From assembly GCA_947629635.1 (NCBI GenBank), contig CANREO010000054.1, positions 1-6,469 of the forward strand: a DNA stretch of 6,469 bases, in the 5' to 3' direction. This document shows, piece after piece, positions 1-5,879 of this stretch; position 1 is the first letter of the stretch; every line of letters starts with the position of its first letter. The DNA is from an uncultured Clostridia bacterium (lineage in GTDB: Bacteria; Bacillota; Clostridia; Christensenellales; CAG-917). The position numbers and the translations under genes are program-made. The notes beneath the pieces were generated by a model that was not told the DNA's origin, searched no databases, and saw only the letters and a program-made list of their open reading frames with translations.

Positions 1-132
1 AGCGGCAAGTTTATGTCCTCTGCCAACGGGCTTATCGGGGCCTGTGACCGCCGCTGCAACAGAGTAAGAAGCATTAAGTTTTTCAAGCACGATGGCCGAA
101 AAATCGGGAGTGCCCATAAAAACGATCTTCAT
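1..132 (-). CDS. fmt: Methionyl-tRNA formyltransferase, N-terminal fragment (cut by the left edge)
   Basis: Fmt transfers a formyl group from 10-formyltetrahydrofolate to the amino group of Met-tRNAfMet, making the initiator tRNA for bacterial translation. Only the first 44 codons are present; the family is usually about 310 residues. The start MKIVFMGTPDF matches the first strand and turn of the Rossmann-like formyltransferase domain, and GPDKPVGRG at residues 31-39 (counting GPDK from Gly31) is the conserved loop typically written QPDKPVGRG. The ATG at 132-130 shares one base with the def stop (TGATG), so translation is probably coupled to def. A GGAGG at 150-146 lies 13 nt upstream, rather far for an ideal ribosome binding site, which also favours coupling. 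Def removes the formyl group that Fmt adds, and the two genes are adjacent in many bacteria. The identification is firm despite the short fragment; nothing can be said about the catalytic residues, which lie beyond the edge. Confidence 0.95.
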   Translation of the reverse strand, partial: MKIVFMGTPDFSAIVLEKLNASYSVAAAVTGPDKPVGRGHKLAA

Positions 133-590
133 CAGTCTTTTTCATCCTCCAAATCCTCTGCGATCGTGGTATAAACTATGCCGTCCAGGTGGTCCATCTC
201 ATGCAAAAATGCTCTTGCGGTAAAGCCCTCGACCTTATATTTATGACTTTTCCCGTACCTGTCGCATGCGACGACGGTAATCTTCATCGGACGTGTGACG
301 GTGCCGTATTTTTTCGGTACAGACAAACAGCCTTCGACGCCGCGTTGTTCTCCCGACGCCGATTTCAATACGGGATTGACAAGCTCGTAAAAACCGTCGT
401 CGGTGTCGACGACGCACACGCGTTTGAGCACTGCGACTTGCGGCGCTGCCAAACCTGCGCCGTTTGCCGCTTCGACGGTATCTTTCAAATCATCGAGGAG
501 CGTCCACAGCCTCTCGTCAAAATTTTCCACCGGCCTGCACTTTTTAGTGAGTATTGGGTCGGGGGCTGTTACAATAAATCTTATCGCCAT
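132..590 (-). CDS. def: Peptide deformylase
   Basis: This cytoplasmic metalloenzyme removes the formyl group from the N-terminal methionine of new proteins. The 152-residue product carries all three family motifs: GAGLAAPQ at 44-51 (motif I), EGCLS at 86-90 with metal-ligand Cys88 (motif II), and HEMDH at 130-134 with metal ligands His130 and His134 and catalytic Glu131 (motif III). The length fits a compact deformylase without a long C-terminal tail. One small oddity is Leu129 just before the HEMDH motif, where Gln (sometimes Cys) is usual. The ATG at 590-588 has GAAGG six bases upstream (601-597), and the product starts in the normal register for the family, so this start is well supported. 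The gene overlaps fmt by one base, pairing deformylation with formylation. It is separated from priA by 105 nt, the largest gap inside the operon, so it may have some independent expression (inference). Confidence 0.98.
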   Translation of the reverse strand: MAIRFIVTAPDPILTKKCRPVENFDERLWTLLDDLKDTVEAANGAGLAAPQVAVLKRVCVVDTDDGFYELVNPVLKSASGEQRGVEGCLSVPKKYGTVTRPMKITVVACDRYGKSHKYKVEGFTARAFLHEMDHLDGIVYTTIAEDLEDEKD

Positions 591-695
591 ATCATACCTT
601 CAAACGCGACGCTCACGGGTTTAAGCAGAGCGCTACGCATCTTTAAATTTGTATTTTGTCTAAGCAATGTTTTGAGCCGATATTTTACCGATGCA
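591..695 (-). other. priA-def intergenic spacer (105 nt)
   Basis: This is the only sizeable non-coding stretch inside the yicC-to-fmt gene run. It is AT-rich in its middle part (about 645-690). I find no hairpin followed by a U-tract, so there is no sign that transcription ends here. A weak promoter-like arrangement is possible: TTGCTT at 667-662 followed after 16-17 bases by TAAAGA or AAAGAT near 645-639. The -10 match is only three of six, so I do not call a promoter. A second AT-rich hexamer, TAAAAT at 687-682, has no matching -35. A near-repeat TGCTTAGAC / TGCTTAAAC occurs at about 666-658 and 627-619. Nothing recognisable as a riboswitch or tRNA is present. Confidence 0.5.
597..601 (-). 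promoter_or_regulatory. Ribosome binding site of def
   Basis: GAAGG on the minus strand ends six bases before the def ATG at 590. It supports this start over a nearby out-of-frame ATG at 595-593. It also shows that def has its own initiation signal rather than depending on coupling to priA, whose stop is about 105 nt upstream. Confidence 0.7.
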
Positions 696-2870
696 TCATA
701 TGAGACTTTGCGGATTTACCTCTACAAATACGCTTCCCTTCTTTGGACGATTGCCGTCGGCAATGGCATATATATCGCCGATCAACGCGGCATATTGCTC
801 GGGAACGACGCGCATCATCACCTGATATCTTATAAGTCCGTTCATTTTGGTCACGGGCGATCTTGCCGCTCCCAAATATACGAATTTACCGCATTTGCGT
901 TCTAGTTCCGAGACCTCTCTATAAGCGCTTTTGGTCGCGTCAACTACGTCCTGCTCGTCTTCGGATGTAAAAAGCATACGCACGATTTTCGTGTACGGAG
1001 GAAACTTTGTGACCATGCGCGTATTTATTTCTTTCTTCCAAAAGCCAAGATAGTCGTATGTACGTCCGAATCTGAACACATAATGTCTCGGCGCGTAAGT
1101 TTGCAAAATCACTCTGCCTTTTTTATCCGCGCGACCGGCGCGTCCTGCGACCTGTGTAATAAGCTGAAAGGTACGCTCGGAGGAGCGATAATCGCTGAAG
1201 TAAAGCGCTGCGTCTGCCTCCAATATCCCCACAAGCGTAACATTGGGAAAATCATGTCCCTTTGCGATCATTTGCGTTCCGACAAGGATGTCCGCTTCGT
1301 GCGCGGAAAAAGAGGAAAGAATTTTGAAATATGCGTCCTTACTTTGCGTTGTATCATTGTCCATGCGCAAAATTTTTGCATTGGGACAAAGCTTTTTCAA
1401 CTCCTCGACAACACGCTCAGTGCCCACTTTGCCCTGTCTTATCTCTGTGCTACCGCAATTTGGACACTTTGTTATCGCATGATATCTTTTGCCGCAATAG
1501 TGACACTTTAGCTCGTTGTCCTCCTTGTGATATGTCAAAGATATGTCACAATCTTCGCATTTGGCGATATATCCGCATTCTTTACAACGTATAAACGACG
1601 CAAACCCTCGCCTGTTAAGAAATAGCATCGCTTGCTCCCCTCTGCAAAGAGTCTCTTCGATAGCCTCTTTAAGCGTCAGCGAAAACATTGAGCGGTTGCC
1701 CGATCGAAATTCCTGCACCATATCCACAACTTCCATTTCGGGCAAAGAGTATTTCGATATTCGATTTGGCAGTGTCAGAAGCGTATATTCTCCCTCGCTT
1801 GCTTTCAAATAACTCTCCATATCGGGCGTCGCAGATCCGAGCACAAGCGCGGCTCCGTTCAAGTGAGCGCGGAATTTTGCTACGCTCTTCGTGTCGTATC
1901 GAGGATTCGATTCGCTCAAATAACTTGCGTCGTGTTCCTCGTCGATTATTATTGCGCCAATATTTTCCAGGGGCGCAAATATTGCCGATCTTGCGCCTAT
2001 GGCGATCTTCGCTTCGCCGCTCTTGAGACGTTTCCATTCATCATATCTTTCGCTTGCATTGAGCCCACTGTGAAGTATGGCCACACTGTCGCCGAATCTT
2101 GCTCTGAAAAGTCCCAGAACTTGAGGCGTGAGGGATATTTCGGGAACGAGCATGATGGCGGTTTTGCCCAAGGATAGCATTCGCTCTATCACGCACTCGT
2201 AAACTTCGGTCTTTCCCGAACCCGTAACTCCGTGCAACAAAAATACGCCTTTTCCGTTTACTATTTTTTCGACTGCCGTCCGTTGATCGGCATTTAGTTC
2301 GACTCGTTTATCCTGCTTTTTCAGGGTATTGAGAGGTGTCTGTCTGTCATGTACGGCGCTTTCGACCACTACGCCTTTTTGACGCAGCGCATTTACGGCG
2401 GCGACGCCGAATTTTGCGTTCATCACGCTCAAATACTGTCCGCTGTTGGCTGCAAGATATTTAAGCGCTTCAGCCTGTTTTTCCGCGCGTTGTCCGACTT
2501 TTTCAAGAAGATCTTCAAGCGGAGCGGACGGATCCGCGTTTAAAAAAATACGAGTATATTCCGGATCGCGTTCATCTCTGAGTTTTGCGGGCACAAACAG
2601 CCTTAGTATGTCTATATAGCGCAAATTATACGCTTTTCGTAAAAAGTACATAAGCTCCAACTGCTCGGAGCTTATGGGGGTATCCAAATATATTGCCTCT
2701 TTCAATTGTGAAAACTCGGAAAATTGTTTTTTACCGATAACAAAGCCGATCAAACGTTTTTTTCCGAATTCCACGGACACGCGACTGCCTATCGGCACGT
2801 CCTCGCCCAAATAATCGAAGGCGCGATCCACATCGCTGTGAGATATGTCGACGACAACCTGCAAGATCAT
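696..2870 (-). CDS. priA: Primosomal protein PriA, 3'-5' DNA helicase (replication restart)
   Basis: PriA recognises stalled or collapsed replication forks and helps reload the replicative helicase away from the origin. The 724-residue product matches the usual length. The N-terminal 3'-DNA-binding domain covers about 1-95 (FDYL, then VEFGKKRLIGFV near 33-44), followed by a winged-helix region to about 190. The superfamily 2 helicase core has Walker A GVTGSGKT at 214-221, Walker B DEEH at 310-313, GSATP at 345-349, GTQMIAKGHDFPN at 531-543 and QVAGRAGR at 573-580. Eight zinc-binding cysteines are all present: 429, 432, 438, 441, 456, 459, 469 and 472. The aromatic-rich loop reads PRYDTKSVA at 323-331, whereas PRYHA[RK][DE]VA is more typical; the effect is unknown. 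The ATG overlaps the coaBC stop as ATGA, without a clear Shine-Dalgarno sequence, which suggests translational coupling. The coaBC-priA order is standard for Firmicutes. Confidence 0.99.
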   Translation of the reverse strand: MILQVVVDISHSDVDRAFDYLGEDVPIGSRVSVEFGKKRLIGFVIGKKQFSEFSQLKEAIYLDTPISSEQLELMYFLRKAYNLRYIDILRLFVPAKLRDERDPEYTRIFLNADPSAPLEDLLEKVGQRAEKQAEALKYLAANSGQYLSVMNAKFGVAAVNALRQKGVVVESAVHDRQTPLNTLKKQDKRVELNADQRTAVEKIVNGKGVFLLHGVTGSGKTEVYECVIERMLSLGKTAIMLVPEISLTPQVLGLFRARFGDSVAILHSGLNASERYDEWKRLKSGEAKIAIGARSAIFAPLENIGAIIIDEEHDASYLSESNPRYDTKSVAKFRAHLNGAALVLGSATPDMESYLKASEGEYTLLTLPNRISKYSLPEMEVVDMVQEFRSGNRSMFSLTLKEAIEETLCRGEQAMLFLNRRGFASFIRCKECGYIAKCEDCDISLTYHKEDNELKCHYCGKRYHAITKCPNCGSTEIRQGKVGTERVVEELKKLCPNAKILRMDNDTTQSKDAYFKILSSFSAHEADILVGTQMIAKGHDFPNVTLVGILEADAALYFSDYRSSERTFQLITQVAGRAGRADKKGRVILQTYAPRHYVFRFGRTYDYLGFWKKEINTRMVTKFPPYTKIVRMLFTSEDEQDVVDATKSAYREVSELERKCGKFVYLGAARSPVTKMNGLIRYQVMMRVVPEQYAALIGDIYAIADGNRPKKGSVFVEVNPQSLI

Positions 2871-4051
2871 AGGGCCAACACCTTGTCGACGATCATTTCC
2901 GCAAGTTCGCGCTTGCTTACGAGTCCGCTTTCGAAGCGGCTTCCGTCGGATATGATAAGCGTCGCCGCGTTTTTATCCGAATTAAAACCTACGCCCTCTT
3001 TCGAAACATCGTTAGCAACAACCATATCGGCATTTTTGCGTTTAAGTTTGTCGACCGCGTTTTGTATAAGGTTTTCGGTCTCTGCGGCAAATACAACGAG
3101 TTTTCTATCGCCTTTCTTCGCGCCCAACGTTGCGGCTATATCGGGATTTTTGACAAGTTCCAGAGTGATCTCTTCGCCTTTCAACTTATTTTTTGCGATA
3201 TTCTTCGGTCTATAATCGGCGGGCGCTGCTGCCATAATAGCAATATCGCAATGCTCGAACTCTCTCTCACATGCCTTAAGCATCTCGGCCGTTGTAAGCG
3301 TCTTTATCTCTTTTTCAAGGCAGACGGGACACTTTTCGGTCATATTCCCGTGCACAAAAATCACGCTTGCGCCCCTGTCTGCGCATGCCGTTGCGAGAGC
3401 GACGCCCATTTTGCCCGATGAGCGGTTTGAAATGACGCGTACGCCGTCGATATTTTCTTCCGTTCCACCGGCGGTGATCAACACTCTTTTGCCGTGCAGG
3501 ATCTGACTCGGCGTAAGCAACTCCGCAATACGCGCTACGATCTCGGAAGGTTCCGCCATACGTCCTTTTCCGACGTCTCCGCAGGCAAGTCTGCCGACTT
3601 CTGCGTCGCAAAAATTTACGCCGCGAGAACGCAATATCCGCATATTTTCGACCGTCGCTTCATCTTCGTACATATTGCAATTCATTGCCGGGCATATCAG
3701 TTTGGGAGCGTTGCATGCAAGATACGTAGTTGAGAGCATATCGTCGGCAATGCCTCTTGCAAACTTGGCTATCACATTGGCGGTAGCCGGCGCAATAACC
3801 ATTATGTCTGCCTTTTTAGCCAGCGATATGTGATTTATGTCATATTCTTCGACGGGTTTGAACGCGTCCAGAACGACCGCGGATTTGGCCAAGGTCTGAA
3901 ATGTCAGCGGCGTGACAAAATTGAGGGCATGTTCCGTCATGACGACATCCACATGCGCTCCCAACTTTTTCAAAGCGGACACAACTTCGCATGCCTTATA
4001 ACATGCTATGCCTCCGCTGACTCCCAAAACCACATTTTTGCCGTACAACAT
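2867..4051 (-). CDS. coaBC: Bifunctional phosphopantothenoylcysteine decarboxylase / phosphopantothenate-cysteine ligase
   Basis: This protein carries out two consecutive steps of coenzyme A synthesis: CoaB joins 4'-phosphopantothenate to cysteine using a nucleotide triphosphate, and CoaC, an FMN enzyme, decarboxylates the product to 4'-phosphopantetheine. The 394-residue length fits the fused form. The N-terminal CoaC flavoprotein domain (about 1-180) has GGIACYK at 13-19, catalytic His74 in the INHI motif, PAMNCNMY at 121-128, and the flexible-flap Cys157 in LACGDVGKGRM. The C-terminal CoaB domain (about 186-394) has AGGTEENID at 194-202, ISNRSSGKMG at 207-216, AAAPADYRPK at 274-283, a lysine-rich KNKLKGE near 287-293, and VVANDVSKEGVGFN at 344-357. 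The AGGTEENID loop departs from the common AGxTREPID form, though this loop varies. The ATG lies one base after the rpoZ stop (TGATATG); AAGGA at 4071-4067 is 15 bases away, too far to be a good site, so coupling to rpoZ is likely. Confidence 0.98.
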   Translation of the reverse strand: MLYGKNVVLGVSGGIACYKACEVVSALKKLGAHVDVVMTEHALNFVTPLTFQTLAKSAVVLDAFKPVEEYDINHISLAKKADIMVIAPATANVIAKFARGIADDMLSTTYLACNAPKLICPAMNCNMYEDEATVENMRILRSRGVNFCDAEVGRLACGDVGKGRMAEPSEIVARIAELLTPSQILHGKRVLITAGGTEENIDGVRVISNRSSGKMGVALATACADRGASVIFVHGNMTEKCPVCLEKEIKTLTTAEMLKACEREFEHCDIAIMAAAPADYRPKNIAKNKLKGEEITLELVKNPDIAATLGAKKGDRKLVVFAAETENLIQNAVDKLKRKNADMVVANDVSKEGVGFNSDKNAATLIISDGSRFESGLVSKRELAEMIVDKVLAL

Positions 4052-4052
4052 A

Positions 4053-4247
4053 TCAATCGTGCACTATCCTTATCTTGCCATCATATATCTCTTTGCAGGC
4101 AAGCGTAATAGGTTTTTCGCCGCTTTCGGCGAGATAGTTGCTATCGCTTGTGACAAGTTCTCTGGTGCGTTTTGCAACGGCGCAGGTCAAAGCATATCTG
4201 CATTCCGCCCTTTTTATAAGCTTGTCAATCGGGGGGTCGATCATCAT
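4053..4247 (-). CDS. rpoZ: DNA-directed RNA polymerase omega subunit
   Basis: Omega is the small RNA polymerase subunit that binds the beta' subunit, aids assembly of the core enzyme and, in some bacteria, contributes to ppGpp response. The 64-residue product fits the short Firmicutes form. Recognisable family segments are PPIDKL at 5-10, RYAL at 17-20, VAKRTREL at 24-31 and KPITLACKEIYDGKI at 45-59, the usual order for the omega/Rpb6 fold. The first ATG (4247-4245) is followed immediately by a second ATG, so initiation could use either; the first is nine bases from a GGAGG located in the last codons of gmk. The position between gmk and coaBC is the standard Firmicutes arrangement and supports the assignment for such a short protein. 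Confidence 0.95.
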   Translation of the reverse strand: MMIDPPIDKLIKRAECRYALTCAVAKRTRELVTSDSNYLAESGEKPITLACKEIYDGKIRIVHD

Positions 4248-4251
4248 AGTT

Positions 4252-4857
4252 TTATTCCTCCAAAGAAAATTTATTTTTCAAATCGTTGCGAGCAACTTTC
4301 ATGTGCTCGCATCTTATGATATTCACTACCTCGTCCGCACACGTGCGAGCGATGCTGTTTGTGACAATATAGTCGTATTTTTCTATCTCGCCGCTTTCCA
4401 AGGCGATCTCTTTGAGCCGTCTTGCTATCTCTTCGGGAGTCTCGGTGCCCCTTCCCTCGAGCCGTGCCCTGAGCGCTCCCATAGACGGAGGCGCTATGAA
4501 AATGGACACGCAATCCGGATACAACTTTTTTATACTGTCGGCGCCTACTACATTCAACTCCAACAATACGTCCAAGCCGTGCGAAAGAGGTTTGTCTATC
4601 TCGCTTTTGAGCGTGCCGTAGCAGTTTGTAAAGGTGCGCGTATGCTCCGCGAATTCGTCGCGCGCTATGCGTCTTTCAAATTCTTCTTCTGTAATAAAAT
4701 AATAATTTACGCCGTTCTCTTCGCCGAATCTCGGCGCTCTTGTTGTGCATGAAACGGAAAAATAGAGACTCGGCAAACTGTCCAATACTTGTTTGATTAC
4801 AGTTCCTTTGCCGACGCCGCTGAAACCTGATATTACGATCAACATGCCTTTGCCCAT
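4252..4857 (-). CDS. gmk: Guanylate kinase
   Basis: Gmk phosphorylates GMP to GDP with ATP, an essential step in GTP and dGTP supply that also recycles GMP. The 201-residue product has the P-loop GFSGVGKGT at 11-19, the GMP-binding segment SVSCTTRAPRFGEENG at 34-49 with Ser36, Arg40 and Arg43, Tyr52, Glu71, and Tyr80 in NCYGT, then the lid RLEGRGTETPEEIARRL at 132-148. These line up with the GMP-contacting residues known from yeast guanylate kinase (Ser34, Arg38, Arg41, Tyr50, Glu69, Tyr78). The exception is Asn102 in LELNVVGA, where yeast has guanine-contacting Asp100 and many bacteria have Asp or Glu. A charged tail of about 18 residues follows the last conserved helix. GGAGG lies five bases upstream of the ATG (4867-4863), a short but workable spacing; an in-frame Met5 is too distant to be better. 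In many Firmicutes remA precedes this gene; here yicC does directly. Confidence 0.97.
   Translation of the reverse strand: MGKGMLIVISGFSGVGKGTVIKQVLDSLPSLYFSVSCTTRAPRFGEENGVNYYFITEEEFERRIARDEFAEHTRTFTNCYGTLKSEIDKPLSHGLDVLLELNVVGADSIKKLYPDCVSIFIAPPSMGALRARLEGRGTETPEEIARRLKEIALESGEIEKYDYIVTNSIARTCADEVVNIIRCEHMKVARNDLKNKFSLEE
4257..4261 (-). promoter_or_regulatory. Ribosome binding site of rpoZ, inside the end of gmk
   Basis: A full GGAGG sits in the last sense codons of gmk (TTG GAG GAA, then TAA) and is nine bases from the rpoZ ATG. Ribosomes finishing gmk therefore cover the rpoZ initiation site, which favours reinitiation. It fixes the rpoZ start at 4247 or, less likely, at the adjacent second ATG. 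Confidence 0.85.
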
Positions 4858-4862
4858 GTCAT

Positions 4863-4867
4863 CCTCC
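4863..4867 (-). promoter_or_regulatory. Ribosome binding site of gmk
   Basis: GGAGG lies in the 18-nt yicC-gmk spacer, five bases before the ATG at 4857. The spacing is at the short end of normal. It supports Met1 over in-frame Met5, which would be 17 bases from the site, and over an out-of-frame ATG at 4862-4860. Confidence 0.75.
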
Positions 4868-4875
4868 GCAGAAAA

Positions 4876-5751
4876 TCATTCTACATTCGCCGCCTGCTCG
4901 CGGATTTTTTCGATCTCGTTTTTGATAGCAAGCACGTGATTTGTGATGTCAAGGTCGTTTGCCTTGGAGCCGATAGTGTTTGCTTCGCGGTTGAATTCCT
5001 GCACCAAAAATTCTGTTTTTCTGCCAATCGGCTCGTCTTGCTCAATAAGCTTACGCATCGTTTCGATATGAGTGGAAAGCCTGGTGATCTCCTCGTCTAT
5101 GCAGCAGTGATCGGCATACAAAGCTACTTCGGTTGCAAGCCTTTGTTCATCTGCTTTACCCGGCTCCAGCACTTCGGCGATGCGCGCATTAAGAGCTTTT
5201 CTGTAGTTTTGCGACACTGTAGGCGCAAGCTTCTTAATCTCCTCGAGAGACGCCGCTATGTTGTCGAGTTTAGCACCAATATCCGTCATAAGCGCTCTGC
5301 CTTCGTTTTGTCTCATGGTTTTAAGCCCGTCCAACGCCTCGCGCAACGCCTCCATCGTCATAGTTCTGAGCACATCGTCGTCAGGCAGAACTTGCTTGCG
5401 AGATACGGCGAATTCGGGCAACTTCAGGATCATTGCATCCGCGACCTGTTTGCAACCGAGTTCTTTTGCCAGCGCCTTTGCCTCTTTGACATAGGCATTC
5501 GCAAATTCGCGATCTATCGAGATTTCGTTTTTGTCGACTGTTTTTTGCTCGTATGTCAGATACATATCGACGTGACCGCGAGATATTGACGCGCCAATGA
5601 GTTTTTTTATGCCGTCCTCGAGAAAAAGAAAGTTTTTAGGCAGTTTGATGCCATAATCCAGATATCTGTGATTTACTGTCTTGATTTCCACGGTGACCGT
5701 TCCGCCGTCTGTGACGGAAACGCCCTTGCCGTAGCCTGTCATACTATACAT
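4876..5751 (-). CDS. yicC: YicC/YloC-family endoribonuclease
   Basis: YicC-family proteins are endoribonucleases; the E. coli member has been linked to turnover of the small RNA RyhB. The B. subtilis homologue is YloC. The 291-residue length is typical. The N-terminal YicC domain starts with SMTGYG at 3-8 and VEIKTVNHRYLD at 21-32. The middle (about 80-200) is mostly helical and charged. The C-terminal domain (formerly DUF1732) has EVALYADHCCIDEEITRLS at 208-226, GRKTEFLVQEFNREANT at 243-259, IGSKAND at 260-266, and ends with KNEIEKIREQAANVE. These are the most conserved family segments. The start at 5751 gives the usual three residues before MTGYG; Met4 is an in-frame alternative. No good Shine-Dalgarno sequence precedes it (only ACGAG at 5765-5761). 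It is the first gene of the transcription unit, 30 nt downstream of the -10 element, and the actual RNA target in this organism is unknown. Confidence 0.96.
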   Translation of the reverse strand: MYSMTGYGKGVSVTDGGTVTVEIKTVNHRYLDYGIKLPKNFLFLEDGIKKLIGASISRGHVDMYLTYEQKTVDKNEISIDREFANAYVKEAKALAKELGCKQVADAMILKLPEFAVSRKQVLPDDDVLRTMTMEALREALDGLKTMRQNEGRALMTDIGAKLDNIAASLEEIKKLAPTVSQNYRKALNARIAEVLEPGKADEQRLATEVALYADHCCIDEEITRLSTHIETMRKLIEQDEPIGRKTEFLVQEFNREANTIGSKANDLDITNHVLAIKNEIEKIREQAANVE

Positions 5752-5780
5752 ACGCGCACGCTCGTTTAAATATTTTAGAT

Positions 5781-5809
5781 ATTATAACACATATATTTTG
5801 CCAAAACAA
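5781..5809 (-). promoter_or_regulatory. Sigma-A-type promoter of the yicC-fmt operon
   Basis: On the minus strand, TTGTTT at 5809-5804 is followed by a 17-base spacer and a perfect TATAAT at 5786-5781. A TG at 5789-5788 followed by one base gives an extended -10 (TGTTATAAT). Transcription should start near 5774, giving a leader of about 23 nt before the yicC ATG, too short for a riboswitch or attenuator. It lies just downstream of the ligA terminator, the expected place for an operon promoter. Confidence 0.85.
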
Positions 5810-5828
5810 CTGTTTGACCGAATTGCGT

Positions 5829-5861
5829 AAAAAAATATGAGCGCGGTCAAGCCGCGCCCAT
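5829..5861 (-). terminator. Rho-independent terminator of ligA
   Basis: The minus-strand RNA can form a 10-bp stem between 5861-5852 (AUGGGCGCGG) and 5846-5837 (CCGCGCUCAU), with one G-U pair, around a five-base loop (5851-5847). It is followed by A and seven U residues (5835-5829). The hairpin starts about 19 bases after the ligA stop. The strong GC stem and U-tract make this a convincing intrinsic terminator that separates ligA from the yicC operon. Confidence 0.92.
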
Positions 5862-5879
5862 GCATTTCACGCTGTTTTC

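Noticed and set aside
581..640. Possible 19-codon minus-strand small ORF in the priA-def gap, overlapping the def start
   Set aside because: It has an ATG and stop but no Shine-Dalgarno sequence, no recognisable peptide features, and an ORF this short is expected by chance.
189..905. Long plus-strand open frame (238 codons) across def, the priA-def gap and the end of priA
   Set aside because: It lies antisense to two clearly identified conserved genes, its translation has no recognisable domain and has scattered cysteines and aromatics typical of an antisense shadow, and no promoter or ribosome site was seen.
4138..4752. Plus-strand open frame (204 codons) antisense to rpoZ and gmk
   Set aside because: It overlaps conserved genes on the minus strand, has no recognisable motif, and is explained by codon bias of the real genes.
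4936..5589. Plus-strand open frame (217 codons) antisense to yicC
   Set aside because: The minus-strand frame is the conserved YicC protein; the plus frame shows no family features or initiation signals.
5752..5774. Possible riboswitch or attenuator in the yicC leader
   Set aside because: The predicted leader is only about 23 nt, too short, and no hairpin is visible in it.
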